Source of the DNA: Mesorhizobium sp. Z1-4
GTDB taxonomy: Bacteria; Pseudomonadota; Alphaproteobacteria; Rhizobiales; Rhizobiaceae
Direction of reading: 5' to 3'
Length of the DNA stretch: 64,000 nucleotides
NCBI RefSeq assembly: GCF_004000235.1
Contig: NZ_RCIO01000003.1
Location: 434,373-498,372, forward strand
Shown: positions 36,166-44,048 of the stretch, one piece after another
Layout of the letters: each line of letters opens with the position of its first letter
Position numbering within the stretch: the first letter of the stretch is position 1
Program-made: the position numbers and the translations under genes
Notes under the pieces: generated by a model
What the model saw: only the letters and a program-made list of their open reading frames with translations
Databases searched by the model: none
Told to the model about the DNA's origin: nothing

Positions 36166-36837
36166 ATGCCTGCTATCCCCGCGAACGAGCTTTCGGCGGC
36201 GCTTGCGCCACACGGGCTCATGATGCGGGGAAGCTTCGAACTCGGCTCAGAGGATGCGCTATCGGGAACCATCGTTCTGGTCGGTTCTGCCGGTGACGGC
36301 TGGTGGCAACCTTTCCAGGACTGGATTTTGGAGCAGGGCGGGTCGATCGAGAACCCGCTCGACAGCTGGACGCGCGAGATTGTCGGCGCGCTCTCCGATG
36401 CTTACGGCGCGAGGCTTGTCATGCCCAACGACCGGCCATATGCGCCGTTCCAGCAATGGGCGATGCGGGCGGAAGGTTTGAGGGCTTCGCCGATCGGTGT
36501 CCTGATCCACCTCGAATATGGCCTATGGCACAGCTATCGCGCAGCGCTTCTGTTCGACGCGCCGCTGCCTGAGAAGGTGAATCAACAGGTTGAGAAACCG
36601 ATTCACCCCTGTGATGCATGTATCGGAAAACCTTGCCTGAATGCCTGTCCGGTGGACGCTCATTCGTTGAGCGGCTTCGACCACGCTGCGTGCCTTGGGC
36701 ATGTTCGCGGCGGGCAGGGAGGCGACTGCCGCACACAAGGCTGCTTCAGCCGCAATGCCTGTCCGGTCGGTACCAACTGGCGTTTCCGGCCCGAAACTCA
36801 GGCCTTTCTGCAACGCGCTTTCGCGGGGCCGTTCTAG
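36166..36837 (+). CDS. 4Fe-4S ferredoxin-domain protein next to mttB 1
   Basis: 223 residues. The N-terminal about 140 residues are an unrecognised soluble domain (DGWWQPFQDWILEQGG). The C-terminal part has CDACIGKPCLNACPVDA, a CxxC-x4-CxxxCP ferredoxin pattern, then four further cysteines (ACLG, DCRTQGC, NACPVG), enough for a second cluster. The architecture is loosely QueG-like without its cobalamin part. Following mttB 1 by 92 bases, it may supply low-potential electrons to the RACo-like corrinoid activator; that is inference. Confidence 0.75.
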   Translation: MPAIPANELSAALAPHGLMMRGSFELGSEDALSGTIVLVGSAGDGWWQPFQDWILEQGGSIENPLDSWTREIVGALSDAYGARLVMPNDRPYAPFQQWAMRAEGLRASPIGVLIHLEYGLWHSYRAALLFDAPLPEKVNQQVEKPIHPCDACIGKPCLNACPVDAHSLSGFDHAACLGHVRGGQGGDCRTQGCFSRNACPVGTNWRFRPETQAFLQRAFAGPF

Positions 36838-36876
36838 GCGCTTGCAAGCGTTTCGCCAGCATGGTTCCTTCAATCT

Positions 36877-37509
36877 ATGGAACCGATCGTCGTGCTCGTT
36901 GGCATCTTCGCCGTATTCATTCCCGCATTGATCCTGCCGGGTCCGGATTTTGTTGCCGTGGTACGCTCGTCGATGACGCGGGGCACGGCGGCCGGCCTGT
37001 TCACCACGCTCGGCGTATCGGCAGGGCTCGGTATGTACGCCACGCTCTCGATGCTTGGCCTGTCGGCGATCCTCTCGGAGTTTCAATGGCTTGCCTGGGC
37101 AGTCCGCGTACTGGGCGGCGCCTATCTGATCTATCTCGGGGTGCGCCTGGTGCTGTCCAAACCGGAAGCGATCGAGATCGGCGAGGATGAACGGCGGCGC
37201 GGTCCGCATCCGCTGGTGTTCGGATTTCTCGTCACGCTGACCAATCCGAAGGCAATCGTGCTTTTCGCCAGCGTGTTCGCCACGTCAGTGAATGCGGCAA
37301 CGCCCGGCTGGCTGATGGCGCTGATGGTCGGCATCGTGATTGTGAGCTCGCTCGTTTGGTACTCCTTCGTCAGCCTTTGCATGTCGTCCGCGCCGGTGGT
37401 CCGCTCTTTCGGGCGCGTACGGCATTGGATCGAGCGCACCGCTGGCGTGTGCTTCGTTGCGATCGGCGGCAAGATCATTGCCGACAGCCGCAGCCCGATC
37501 AGCGCCTGA
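36877..37509 (+). CDS. LysE/RhtB-family amino acid exporter
   Basis: 210 residues with six predicted membrane helices. Family signatures are ALILPGPDFVAVVRSS in helix 1, GAYLIYLGVRLV, and FLVTLTNPKAIVLFASVF. These transporters export amino acids or similar compounds by proton antiport. The substrate is not identifiable; homoserine lactone, threonine and basic amino acids are known for relatives. It begins 39 bases after the Fe-S protein and may be co-transcribed. Confidence 0.9.
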   Translation: MEPIVVLVGIFAVFIPALILPGPDFVAVVRSSMTRGTAAGLFTTLGVSAGLGMYATLSMLGLSAILSEFQWLAWAVRVLGGAYLIYLGVRLVLSKPEAIEIGEDERRRGPHPLVFGFLVTLTNPKAIVLFASVFATSVNAATPGWLMALMVGIVIVSSLVWYSFVSLCMSSAPVVRSFGRVRHWIERTAGVCFVAIGGKIIADSRSPISA

Positions 37510-37512
37510 TAC

Positions 37513-37917
37513 TCAGTCCTCGACGTCGATATCGTAGCGCGACAGCACGTCCGGGTGGATGAGGTTTGCGTGGACGGCAAGCAGCACAAGCTGCGCGTCT
37601 GGTCCATCGCCCTCCGCCAATGCGGTTTCCATGCGCTCTTCGATAAGCTTGCGGGCCTCAGGGCCGTTCGCGCGTTCGAACGCTTCGGGACCTGACAGGC
37701 AGTAGGCGAAGAAGGCCGCCACCAGGCCGTAGGCTTCCACTGGCGGTTCCGTTTCGCCGAAATGATCTTTCATCAAATTGACGATGGTGAGTTTTGCCGG
37801 CTCAGGCACCGTGGCCGGGTGCAGGTCGGCGGCGCGAAGTGCAGCATCGAGTTGCCGAAGGTCGGAAGAGCGCCCGAAAACGCCGAGAAAGCCTAAGGAG
37901 GAGCGCCGTCTTGCCAT
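37513..37917 (-). CDS. Conserved hypothetical protein
   Basis: 134 residues from ATG 37917 (an adjacent GTG is at 37920). It opens with a basic MARRRSSLGFLGVFGRS and is otherwise helical and acidic (EPPVEAYGLVAAFFAYCLSG, ARKLIEERMETALAEGDGPD). No membrane segment, signal or catalytic motif is seen. It has the look of a rhizobial family protein, but I do not know its function. It is convergent with the LysE gene, 3 bases apart, and divergent from the ECF sigma factor. Confidence 0.65.
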   Translation of the reverse strand: MARRRSSLGFLGVFGRSSDLRQLDAALRAADLHPATVPEPAKLTIVNLMKDHFGETEPPVEAYGLVAAFFAYCLSGPEAFERANGPEARKLIEERMETALAEGDGPDAQLVLLAVHANLIHPDVLSRYDIDVED

Positions 37918-38040
37918 CACCCGTATGTCGGCGCTTTCGTGCGTTCCTGCAAGTGCGGCGCGGTGGGCTCCGTTCAGTCACCTGGAAAAAATCTTCACAC
38001 GACCCCAAGGATTGCCCACAAGGCACCGTCTAAGGGACAA

Positions 38041-38604
38041 ATGACGGCGATGATGCTGCAAGCGAAAGAGCCCGCCGACGGCGAACTGGCGGCGCGGGCA
38101 AGCGAAGGCGACAGGGGCGCGTTCAGCGAACTTGTCGGACGGCACTACGATTTTGTCTATCGCGTCGCTTTCCGTTTCACAGGCCGCCGCGAGGACGCCG
38201 AAGATCTGGCACAGGAGGTCTGTGCGCGTCTCGGCAGGGCGATCCGCGGCTATCAGGGCGGCTCGGCCTTCACCACCTGGCTTTATGCCATCGTGGCGAA
38301 TGCGGCGCGCGATTTTCTGCGCGGCCGCTCGCGCGAGGCAGACAAGGCGAAGGCCTATCGCAGCTTCGCGCTGCTTGAAAACGAGGCTGGCGCTGCCGAT
38401 GAAGACCCGGCTGAAGCGCTGTGGGCGGCGGTGCGGCAGCTGCCCGACAAACAATGCGAGGCGGTGACGCTTGTTTACGGCGAAGGGCTCAGCCACGCCG
38501 AGGCGGCGGAACTGATGGCGGTCGCCGAACCGACCGTCTCCTGGCACATCCATGAAGCAAAGAAACGGCTGAAGGCGCATCTCGCAGCGGCCGGGGATGA
38601 ATGA
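38041..38604 (+). CDS. ECF-type RNA polymerase sigma factor
   Basis: 187 residues from ATG 38041. Sigma region 2 is clear (HYDFVYRVAFRFTGRREDAE, DLAQEV, FTTWLYAIVANAARDFLR), as is region 4 (LPDKQCEAVTLVYGEGLSHA, then a helix-turn-helix ending VSWHIHEAKKRLK). No separate anti-sigma gene follows. Instead the stop codon overlaps the start of a membrane-anchored VWA protein (ATGA), suggesting that protein is part of the signalling pathway. The upstream sequence contains CCCCAAGGAT, repeated early in the VWA gene; significance unknown. Confidence 0.9.
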   Translation: MTAMMLQAKEPADGELAARASEGDRGAFSELVGRHYDFVYRVAFRFTGRREDAEDLAQEVCARLGRAIRGYQGGSAFTTWLYAIVANAARDFLRGRSREADKAKAYRSFALLENEAGAADEDPAEALWAAVRQLPDKQCEAVTLVYGEGLSHAEAAELMAVAEPTVSWHIHEAKKRLKAHLAAAGDE

Positions 38605-40613
38605 CCATGTCTGAGAAAGACGAATTCGACATCCTGAGAAACGCAGGCGTTCCCGCGCCCCGCACGGAGGCCCGGGAAGCAGCGCTGCGCAGCGCGCTTG
38701 GCGCGTTCGACCAAAATTTTTCCACCGCACCCCAAGGATCGGCCGACGCGCATCGTCAAAGCGGTCGAATGAACAAGCTTTGGAGCGCGATGATGCAAAT
38801 GAAACTGAGTGCGACGCCGGCGGTTGCCGGGCTGCTGGTGCTTCCGATTGCCGGTTATGCGACCTGGCAGCTCATGTCCGATGGAACATTCGGCATCGAT
38901 CGCGACGTGGCAGCGGAAAAGCCGATTGTGGAAACCACGGCGCCTGCTTCCGGCAAGAGCGAGCAACCGCAGGAGCTTGCAGCAACTCAGACCGAAGAGC
39001 GCGAGCGCTCGTTCTACGACACGCTCACACAGGCGGAAGAAGCCGTCCAGGATTTGAGCGGGCAAGTCGCGTCCTCCCCGCGACCGGCGCAGCCGTCACG
39101 GCTGCTGCGCTCGCCCGCCGGTGGCGAATCCAAGATGATGGTTCTTCCGCCTGCACCCGAGCCCGCGCCGGAACTCGAAGAGAACCGCGACAGGTTCCAG
39201 AGTTTCGAGACCAACCCGGTGCGCTCCGCACTCGAAAGCCCGGTCTCGACCTTCTCCATCGATGTCGACACCGCGTCCTACGCATTCGTGCGGCGTTCGC
39301 TGAAGGAAGGTTTTCTGCCCCAGCCCGACAATGTGCGGGTGGAGGAGATGATCAATTATTTCCCCTATGACTGGGCCGGGCCGGAAGACGCTTCGACGCC
39401 GTTCAACACCACGGTCACGGTTATGCCGTCGCCCTGGAACGAACACACCAAGCTCATGCATGTCGCCATCAAGGGCTATGACGTGCAGCCGGCCGAGAAG
39501 CCGCAATCGAACCTGGTGTTCCTCATCGACACGTCGGGCTCCATGAATGCGCCGGACAAGCTGCCGCTGCTCAAATCGGCCTTCCGGCTGCTCGTCAACC
39601 AACTGGGCGCCGATGACACGGTTTCGATCGTCACCTATGCGGGAAGCGCCGGCACCGTGCTCGAACCCACCAGCGGAAGCGAACGCAGTAAGATACTGGC
39701 CGCTCTCGACAATCTCGACGCTGGCGGGCGCACCGCGGGCGAAGAGGGCATTCGCGAGGCTTACCGGCTTGCCGAGCAGTCCTTCGTGGAAGGCGGCGTC
39801 AACCGCGTGATGCTGGCGACGGACGGTGATTTCAATGTCGGCCAGACCAGCGACGAGGATCTGAAGGCGCTGATCGAAGACAAGCGCGAGAGCGGCGTGT
39901 TTCTGTCAGTGTTCGGTTTCGGCCGCGGCAACCTCAACGATCAGATGATGCAGACGATCGCCCAAAACGGCAACGGCACTGCGGCCTATATCGATACGCT
40001 GGCGGAAGCCGAAAAGACGCTGGTGGAGGAGGCGGGTTCGACCCTCTTCCCGATCGCCAAGGACGTGAAGATACAGGTCGAGTTCAACCCGCAGATGGTC
40101 TCCGAATACAGGCTGATCGGCTACGAGACGCGGGCGCTCAATCGCGAGGACTTCAACAATGACCGCGTGGATGCCGGCGAGATCGGTTCCGGCCATTCGG
40201 TGACTGCGATTTACGAGATCACGCCGAAAGGCAGCCCGGCCGAAATGATCGATGATCTGCGCTATGGCGAGGAACGTCCCGCCGCGCCGGCAGGCACCGC
40301 CCAGGATGGCGAATATGCGTTCCTGAAGCTGCGCTACAAGGCGCCGGACGGCGACACCTCGAAGCTGATCACCACGCCGGTGACGGCGGAAAACGAGATC
40401 GCCTCGTTCGACAGCGCCAGCACAGACCAGCGTTTTTCGGTCGCTGTCGCTGCCTTCGGCCAGAAGCTGCGCAAGGCGGATGCCACTGCCGGCCTCAGCT
40501 ATGACGAGATCATGCGAATTGCCACTGCCGCCCGCGGGACCGACCCGTTTGGCTATCGGGCGGAGTTCCTTTCGATGGTGCGCCTTGCCTCGGCGCTCGG
40601 CGAAAGGCGGTAG
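38601..40613 (+). CDS. Membrane-anchored VWA-domain protein (YfbK-like) coupled to the ECF sigma factor
   Basis: 670 residues. The N-terminal about 68 residues are cytoplasmic-looking, then one hydrophobic segment (AVAGLLVLPIAGYATW, about 73-92), then a Pro/Glu-rich linker. A von_Willebrand N-terminal region follows (STFSIDVDTASYAFVRRSL), then a VWA domain with intact MIDAS (VFLIDTSGSMNA), and a C-terminal DUF3520-type region. The four-base overlap with the sigma gene and the cytosol-membrane-extracytoplasm layout resemble an anti-sigma arrangement, though no zinc anti-sigma motif is visible. A strong terminator lies 70 bases downstream. Confidence 0.85.
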   Translation: MTMSEKDEFDILRNAGVPAPRTEAREAALRSALGAFDQNFSTAPQGSADAHRQSGRMNKLWSAMMQMKLSATPAVAGLLVLPIAGYATWQLMSDGTFGIDRDVAAEKPIVETTAPASGKSEQPQELAATQTEERERSFYDTLTQAEEAVQDLSGQVASSPRPAQPSRLLRSPAGGESKMMVLPPAPEPAPELEENRDRFQSFETNPVRSALESPVSTFSIDVDTASYAFVRRSLKEGFLPQPDNVRVEEMINYFPYDWAGPEDASTPFNTTVTVMPSPWNEHTKLMHVAIKGYDVQPAEKPQSNLVFLIDTSGSMNAPDKLPLLKSAFRLLVNQLGADDTVSIVTYAGSAGTVLEPTSGSERSKILAALDNLDAGGRTAGEEGIREAYRLAEQSFVEGGVNRVMLATDGDFNVGQTSDEDLKALIEDKRESGVFLSVFGFGRGNLNDQMMQTIAQNGNGTAAYIDTLAEAEKTLVEEAGSTLFPIAKDVKIQVEFNPQMVSEYRLIGYETRALNREDFNNDRVDAGEIGSGHSVTAIYEITPKGSPAEMIDDLRYGEERPAAPAGTAQDGEYAFLKLRYKAPDGDTSKLITTPVTAENEIASFDSASTDQRFSVAVAAFGQKLRKADATAGLSYDEIMRIATAARGTDPFGYRAEFLSMVRLASALGERR

Positions 40614-40683
40614 TGGCAACGATGCGGGCGCGCGGGCTCCTCTGGCTCTGACACCGCGCTCCCGCTTACTGGGCGGGTGAGGC

Positions 40684-40714
40684 AGGCCGGCGGGTTCGTC
40701 CCGCCGGCCTTTTT
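40684..40714 (+). terminator. Rho-independent terminator after the ECF/VWA operon
   Basis: An 11-base-pair perfect stem (AGGCCGGCGGG with CCCGCCGGCCT), 5-base loop TTCGT, then TTTTT overlapping the stem end. It closes the sigma factor/VWA transcript. Confidence 0.9.
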
Positions 40715-40834
40715 ACGTGCAATATTCAGTGTCTATTTTCTCCCGGCCACATTTTATTTTCGCGGGAAGATTGATTGAGGTCAAATATTTGAAATGATAA
40801 ATCTCTTCTTGAGTGATTCGGTTGGCGAGGGGAT

Positions 40835-41395
40835 ATGCCGGACAATCTCGATGAGAGGTTTGGGCCGGTTCTTTCGCCAAAGGCCACATCCTATCGACCG
40901 AATGGCTGGGACGATTGGGAAACTGAATCGCCGGATACGCTTGTCCGTCTGCAGGATGGGCAGAATGAAGATCTTCGTTGTTTGACAGAGTTGAGCCTGC
41001 GTCCGGGAGCCGCACTGTACGCTACCATGCGACAGGTGGCTTTGCTTTGGGTCGTGGCGCAAAATGGCGATCTATTCTATGCGCTCGAAGAATCAGCCTG
41101 GCCACCAAGTTCACCGGACAACAGGCCGGTAGTCCCGTTGTTGCGAAATCCAATTGGCGTAAAGTCCCGTTTGAAGCTGGGTCACCCGTCGCTGGTCGCC
41201 TGTCGACCAGCGCGAATTGGCGGAGAGATCATCTATGAACCAAGCTCGAAGAATCCCGCTGGATGGGAAATCAACAACAACTCCGGCAGATACGGACGAG
41301 ATTGCGGACGGTCGCCACAACACCTGGAGAACGCATCCGCGGAATTCGGGAAGTATGGGATTCTTAACCTCTTTCCAGAATTCTATGGCGACTAG
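40835..41395 (+). CDS. Hypothetical protein in a lower-GC patch
   Basis: 186 residues from ATG 40835 with GCGAGGGG upstream. No signal peptide or membrane segment. The C-terminal half (LGHPSLV, IGGEI, WEINNNSGRYG, then LENASAEFGKYGI) loosely recalls a motif of bacterial secreted or effector-type proteins in which a HSS/GEI/SGHY pattern ends the chain, but I cannot name a family. Base composition around it is near 50% GC, unlike neighbours, and it follows a terminator with an AT-rich gap, so recent acquisition is likely. Confidence 0.5.
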   Translation: MPDNLDERFGPVLSPKATSYRPNGWDDWETESPDTLVRLQDGQNEDLRCLTELSLRPGAALYATMRQVALLWVVAQNGDLFYALEESAWPPSSPDNRPVVPLLRNPIGVKSRLKLGHPSLVACRPARIGGEIIYEPSSKNPAGWEINNNSGRYGRDCGRSPQHLENASAEFGKYGILNLFPEFYGD

Positions 41396-41489
41396 TTTGA
41401 TGCCGCCAGCGCTTCAACCCGTTCAGCTTGTACCTAGAGCGACAAGCACTAGTTGTGGGTATGGAGAGGGCGAGTCGGAGCCCGATGAC

Positions 41490-41846
41490 ATGAACCTTGC
41501 TCGTCAGCGTGAAGCGATTGCGGAGTGGAAGGAGCGCTTTAAGTCGTTCCGGTCGGGGTCGTTTGCCGATGCAGAAAGGCTGGCGCGCTCGGAGGCCGGG
41601 CGCATGACGCTTGAATCGGCTCTCAACGCGTTGATTTCCGAAATCCGTGAAGAAGATTACCCGGACTACGAGATGTTCGATCATCTCGGACGCGATTTGG
41701 CCAAATGCTGGCCGAAGGAAACCGCGCCGCATCTGGTGACGCCTATGAATGTCGGCCAAACTCGTGTGGTTCAGATGATCGATGCTGCATTCGCGACTCA
41801 CGGTCATTCAAGCCGACGTGACAGCCCGCGCGCGGCGGGTGGCTGA
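41490..41846 (+). CDS. Hypothetical protein, second gene of the lower-GC patch
   Basis: 118 residues from ATG 41490 (GGAG nine bases upstream). The frame is open from 41217, and an ATG at 41235 with GGAGAG upstream would give an alternative start overlapping the previous gene. The predicted protein is helical and acidic (NLARQREAIAEWKERFKSF, ALNALISEIREEDYPDYEMF). No family recognised. Being small and directly behind another orphan gene it could be a partner, for example an immunity-type protein, but nothing in the sequence proves it. Confidence 0.45.
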   Translation: MNLARQREAIAEWKERFKSFRSGSFADAERLARSEAGRMTLESALNALISEIREEDYPDYEMFDHLGRDLAKCWPKETAPHLVTPMNVGQTRVVQMIDAAFATHGHSSRRDSPRAAGG

Positions 41847-41911
41847 GCAGCGACGATCGAGACAAACGCTCGCTATAAGTGAGGCAGCGGTATTCTGCCT
41901 GACGGGTCCCG

Positions 41912-42934
41912 CTAGCCGCGCGCGCGGCGGCGCTCGCGACGCGGCGCGCCGGCGCTGTCTGCTCCGCTTTCGTCGGCCAGCTTGTTGCGCATCGGTCCGA
42001 TGCGGCTGGTGATGTCGGCCACGGACGGTCGTGTGGCGCGGCTATGTTCGTCGAGGGCGACGCGCATCGCCTTCAGGTGCTCGAAGGACGTACCGCAGCA
42101 GCCGCCGATGATCTTGGCGCCGGAATCGATAGCGAGCCGCACATAATCGGCCATAAGTTCGGGGGTGCCGGAATAGTGGATTTCGGTGCCGCGGAACTCC
42201 GGGATACCGCAATTGCCTTTCACGATGATCGTTGCGTCCGCATTGGCGGCGCTCATGTCGATCAACGAGGCCAGTATATCGGATGCACCGACGCCGCAGT
42301 TCGCTCCGACCGCAACCGGTGCGTCGTCGAAGCCGGCTGTGACCCCATGGATGTCTTTCGGGTGCAGCCCCATCATGGTGCGCCCGGCAGTGTCGAAGGA
42401 CGCTGTGAACGTGTATGGCATACCGACCTGTATGGCGGCCTGTGCGGCGGCCTTGATCTCGTCGGGCGACGACATGGTCTCGATCCAGGCAACTTCCGCG
42501 CCACCGGCCTTCAAGCCTTCGATCTGCTCGGCGAATGCCTCGACGGCTTCCTCGAAGGTGAGGGCGCCGAGCGGCACCAGAAGTTCACCCGTCGGGCCCA
42601 CCGAACCCGCGACGATCACCTCGCGGTCGGTGGCGGCGACAACCGCGCAGGCGATTTCGGCCGCCTTTTTGTTGAGCTCGAAGACGCGGTCTTGCGCATG
42701 ATGCAGCTTTAGCCGGTGGCGGGTGCCACCGAATGAGTTGGTAAGGATGATATCCGATCCCGCGTCGACAAAACCCTGATGCAGCGAGGTTACCTTTTCC
42801 GGTGCGCTCTCGTTCCACAATTCGGGCGCTTCGCCGGATTCCAGCCCCATGGCGAATAGATTGGTGCCGGTGGCGCCATCAGCGAGGAGAACACCCTTCT
42901 TCTCCAGAAGCGCGTCGATCGGATTGTGCATCAT
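41912..42934 (-). CDS. Homocysteine S-methyltransferase family protein (BHMT/MetH homocysteine module)
   Basis: 340 residues from ATG 42934 (GAGAG upstream). Zinc-dependent homocysteine-binding barrel: LLADGATGTNLFAMGL, TNSFGGTRHRLKLH, and the zinc cysteines in GANCGVG and GGCCGTS. Alone it could be a betaine-homocysteine methyltransferase. Together with the stand-alone pterin, corrinoid and activator proteins it could be the homocysteine module of a split methionine synthase. The C-terminus ends in a basic tail (residues about 330-340, APRRERRRARG) like its partners. Its promoter carries copy B of the 22-bp palindrome. Confidence 0.88.
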   Translation of the reverse strand: MMHNPIDALLEKKGVLLADGATGTNLFAMGLESGEAPELWNESAPEKVTSLHQGFVDAGSDIILTNSFGGTRHRLKLHHAQDRVFELNKKAAEIACAVVAATDREVIVAGSVGPTGELLVPLGALTFEEAVEAFAEQIEGLKAGGAEVAWIETMSSPDEIKAAAQAAIQVGMPYTFTASFDTAGRTMMGLHPKDIHGVTAGFDDAPVAVGANCGVGASDILASLIDMSAANADATIIVKGNCGIPEFRGTEIHYSGTPELMADYVRLAIDSGAKIIGGCCGTSFEHLKAMRVALDEHSRATRPSVADITSRIGPMRNKLADESGADSAGAPRRERRRARG

Positions 42935-42962
42935 GCGAACTCTCAAGCTTGGATCGGATAAC

Positions 42963-42990
42963 GATATAAAGAAGTCTTTATATCTGTCAA
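42963..42990 (-). promoter_or_regulatory. Promoter with perfect 22-bp palindromic operator, copy B
   Basis: Read leftward: TTGACA (-35, 42990-42985), 16 bases, TATATC (-10-like, 42968-42963). The palindrome GATATAAAGA-CT-TCTTTATATC (42984-42963) fills the spacer and -10, so a bound dimer would block RNA polymerase. The start codon is 28 bases further on. The arms are identical to those at 28367-28388. Confidence 0.8.
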
Positions 42991-43026
42991 TGCGCTTGAG
43001 GCTGGGAATTGTCGGCGTGAGAAGCC

Positions 43027-43866
43027 CTAAACCGACCGCGCCAATGCGCGGGCATGATCCGCTGCCTCATGGGCGTTCACCACCGCGCCGCGTATCAGAT
43101 TGTCGAAATGACGGGTCAGCGTGCGCACGGGTTCTGTCGCGTTGAGCACGAGGTAGATGTCGCCGACATAGATCGCTGCGCGCTGCAGTCCGAAGATCGT
43201 GTAGGGGATCGAATAGCGTTGCCGGCCGTCATAGAGGTAGAGCCGGAAAGTAGGGTAGAGGTCGTCGAGCAGATGCGCCATATGCACAAGCTGGCGCTGG
43301 CGCGCAGCCGCCGGCAGGCCTGACCAGATACCGTTTCCCTGTGCGAAAATCTCCATCATGTGGACCGGCATACAGACCTCCATGTCGGTCTCGGGCATGC
43401 GGTTATATTCCAGCCGGTATTTGGCTTCTTTGGTCTGTGCCTCGGGGCTGCGGTTGGTGATGCCTGCCTCGTAGTCGATCAGCTCGGGCGTGCGCAGCAG
43501 ATCCGGAAAGCCCGCCGGAACGTAACGGATCTTCGTGCCGACAGCTTCCGCGTGCCAGCGGGCCAGGAGTGTACGCTCGATGTCGCCGGAGCCTTCCTCG
43601 ATCTCCAGGCTGGCGCGGATTTCGCCCGTGACACCCTCGTCCTGGCTGAGCCCCAGAAGCCAGTCGAGTGAGACCTTGTATTCGCTGGCGATATTCAGAA
43701 GCGTCTCGGCGCGGGGCAGCCGCGTCGAGGTGCCCGACAGAAGCTGGGAAAGCGCCGAGCGGTCGATGCCGACCGCCGACGCGAAGGCAGATTGATTGTC
43801 GCCAGAGCGCGCAAGCAGGGCGCGGAGCCGCTCGCGAAACAGGGTCGAGAGGTCGCGTTTGTCCAT
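43027..43866 (-). CDS. XRE-family short-chain acyl-CoA-type regulator (ScfR/PccR-like)
   Basis: 279 residues: N-terminal helix-turn-helix (DNQSAFASAVGIDRSALSQL, then RAETLLNIASEYKVSLDWLL) and a long C-terminal sensor domain (RYVPAGFPDLLRTPE, MPVHMMEIFAQGNGIW) as in DUF2083-type short-chain fatty acyl regulators. Relatives respond to propionyl- or acetyl-CoA. It is divergent from a fatty acid desaturase with a TTTACA/TGTAAA dyad between them, and upstream of the homocysteine methyltransferase on the same strand. Possible targets are the desaturase and pccA. Confidence 0.78.
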   Translation of the reverse strand: MDKRDLSTLFRERLRALLARSGDNQSAFASAVGIDRSALSQLLSGTSTRLPRAETLLNIASEYKVSLDWLLGLSQDEGVTGEIRASLEIEEGSGDIERTLLARWHAEAVGTKIRYVPAGFPDLLRTPELIDYEAGITNRSPEAQTKEAKYRLEYNRMPETDMEVCMPVHMMEIFAQGNGIWSGLPAAARQRQLVHMAHLLDDLYPTFRLYLYDGRQRYSIPYTIFGLQRAAIYVGDIYLVLNATEPVRTLTRHFDNLIRGAVVNAHEAADHARALARSV

Positions 43867-43892
43867 TTTGGCGTTTCCGGCTGCCTCGAATG

Positions 43893-43905
43893 TTTACATT
43901 GTAAA
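43893..43905. promoter_or_regulatory. TTTACA-T-TGTAAA dyad upstream of ScfR-like gene
   Basis: A 13-base near-perfect palindrome located 27 bases upstream of the regulator's start codon in the divergent region shared with the desaturase. Likely autoregulatory operator. Confidence 0.45.
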
Positions 43906-44048
43906 ACAACTGCCGCACTTGCGTCGCAAAATCAACAGATTCTGTGCATTGTCGCGTTGTCGGGCCGGGCTGCTGCTGACATCTCAGTGTCAGGGGATGT
44001 CAGTACAGGGCGCGCGAGTCGCGCGCCACACCTCTGAAAAGGAGTCGT

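Noticed and set aside
41882-41900. AGGCAG/CTGCCT hairpin between the convergent genes
   Set aside because: Short stem without a T-run on either side; too weak to call a terminator.
41912-42934. Simple betaine-homocysteine methyltransferase
   Set aside because: Not excluded, but the shared operator and basic tail tie it to the corrinoid and pterin proteins, so the split methionine synthase reading is preferred.
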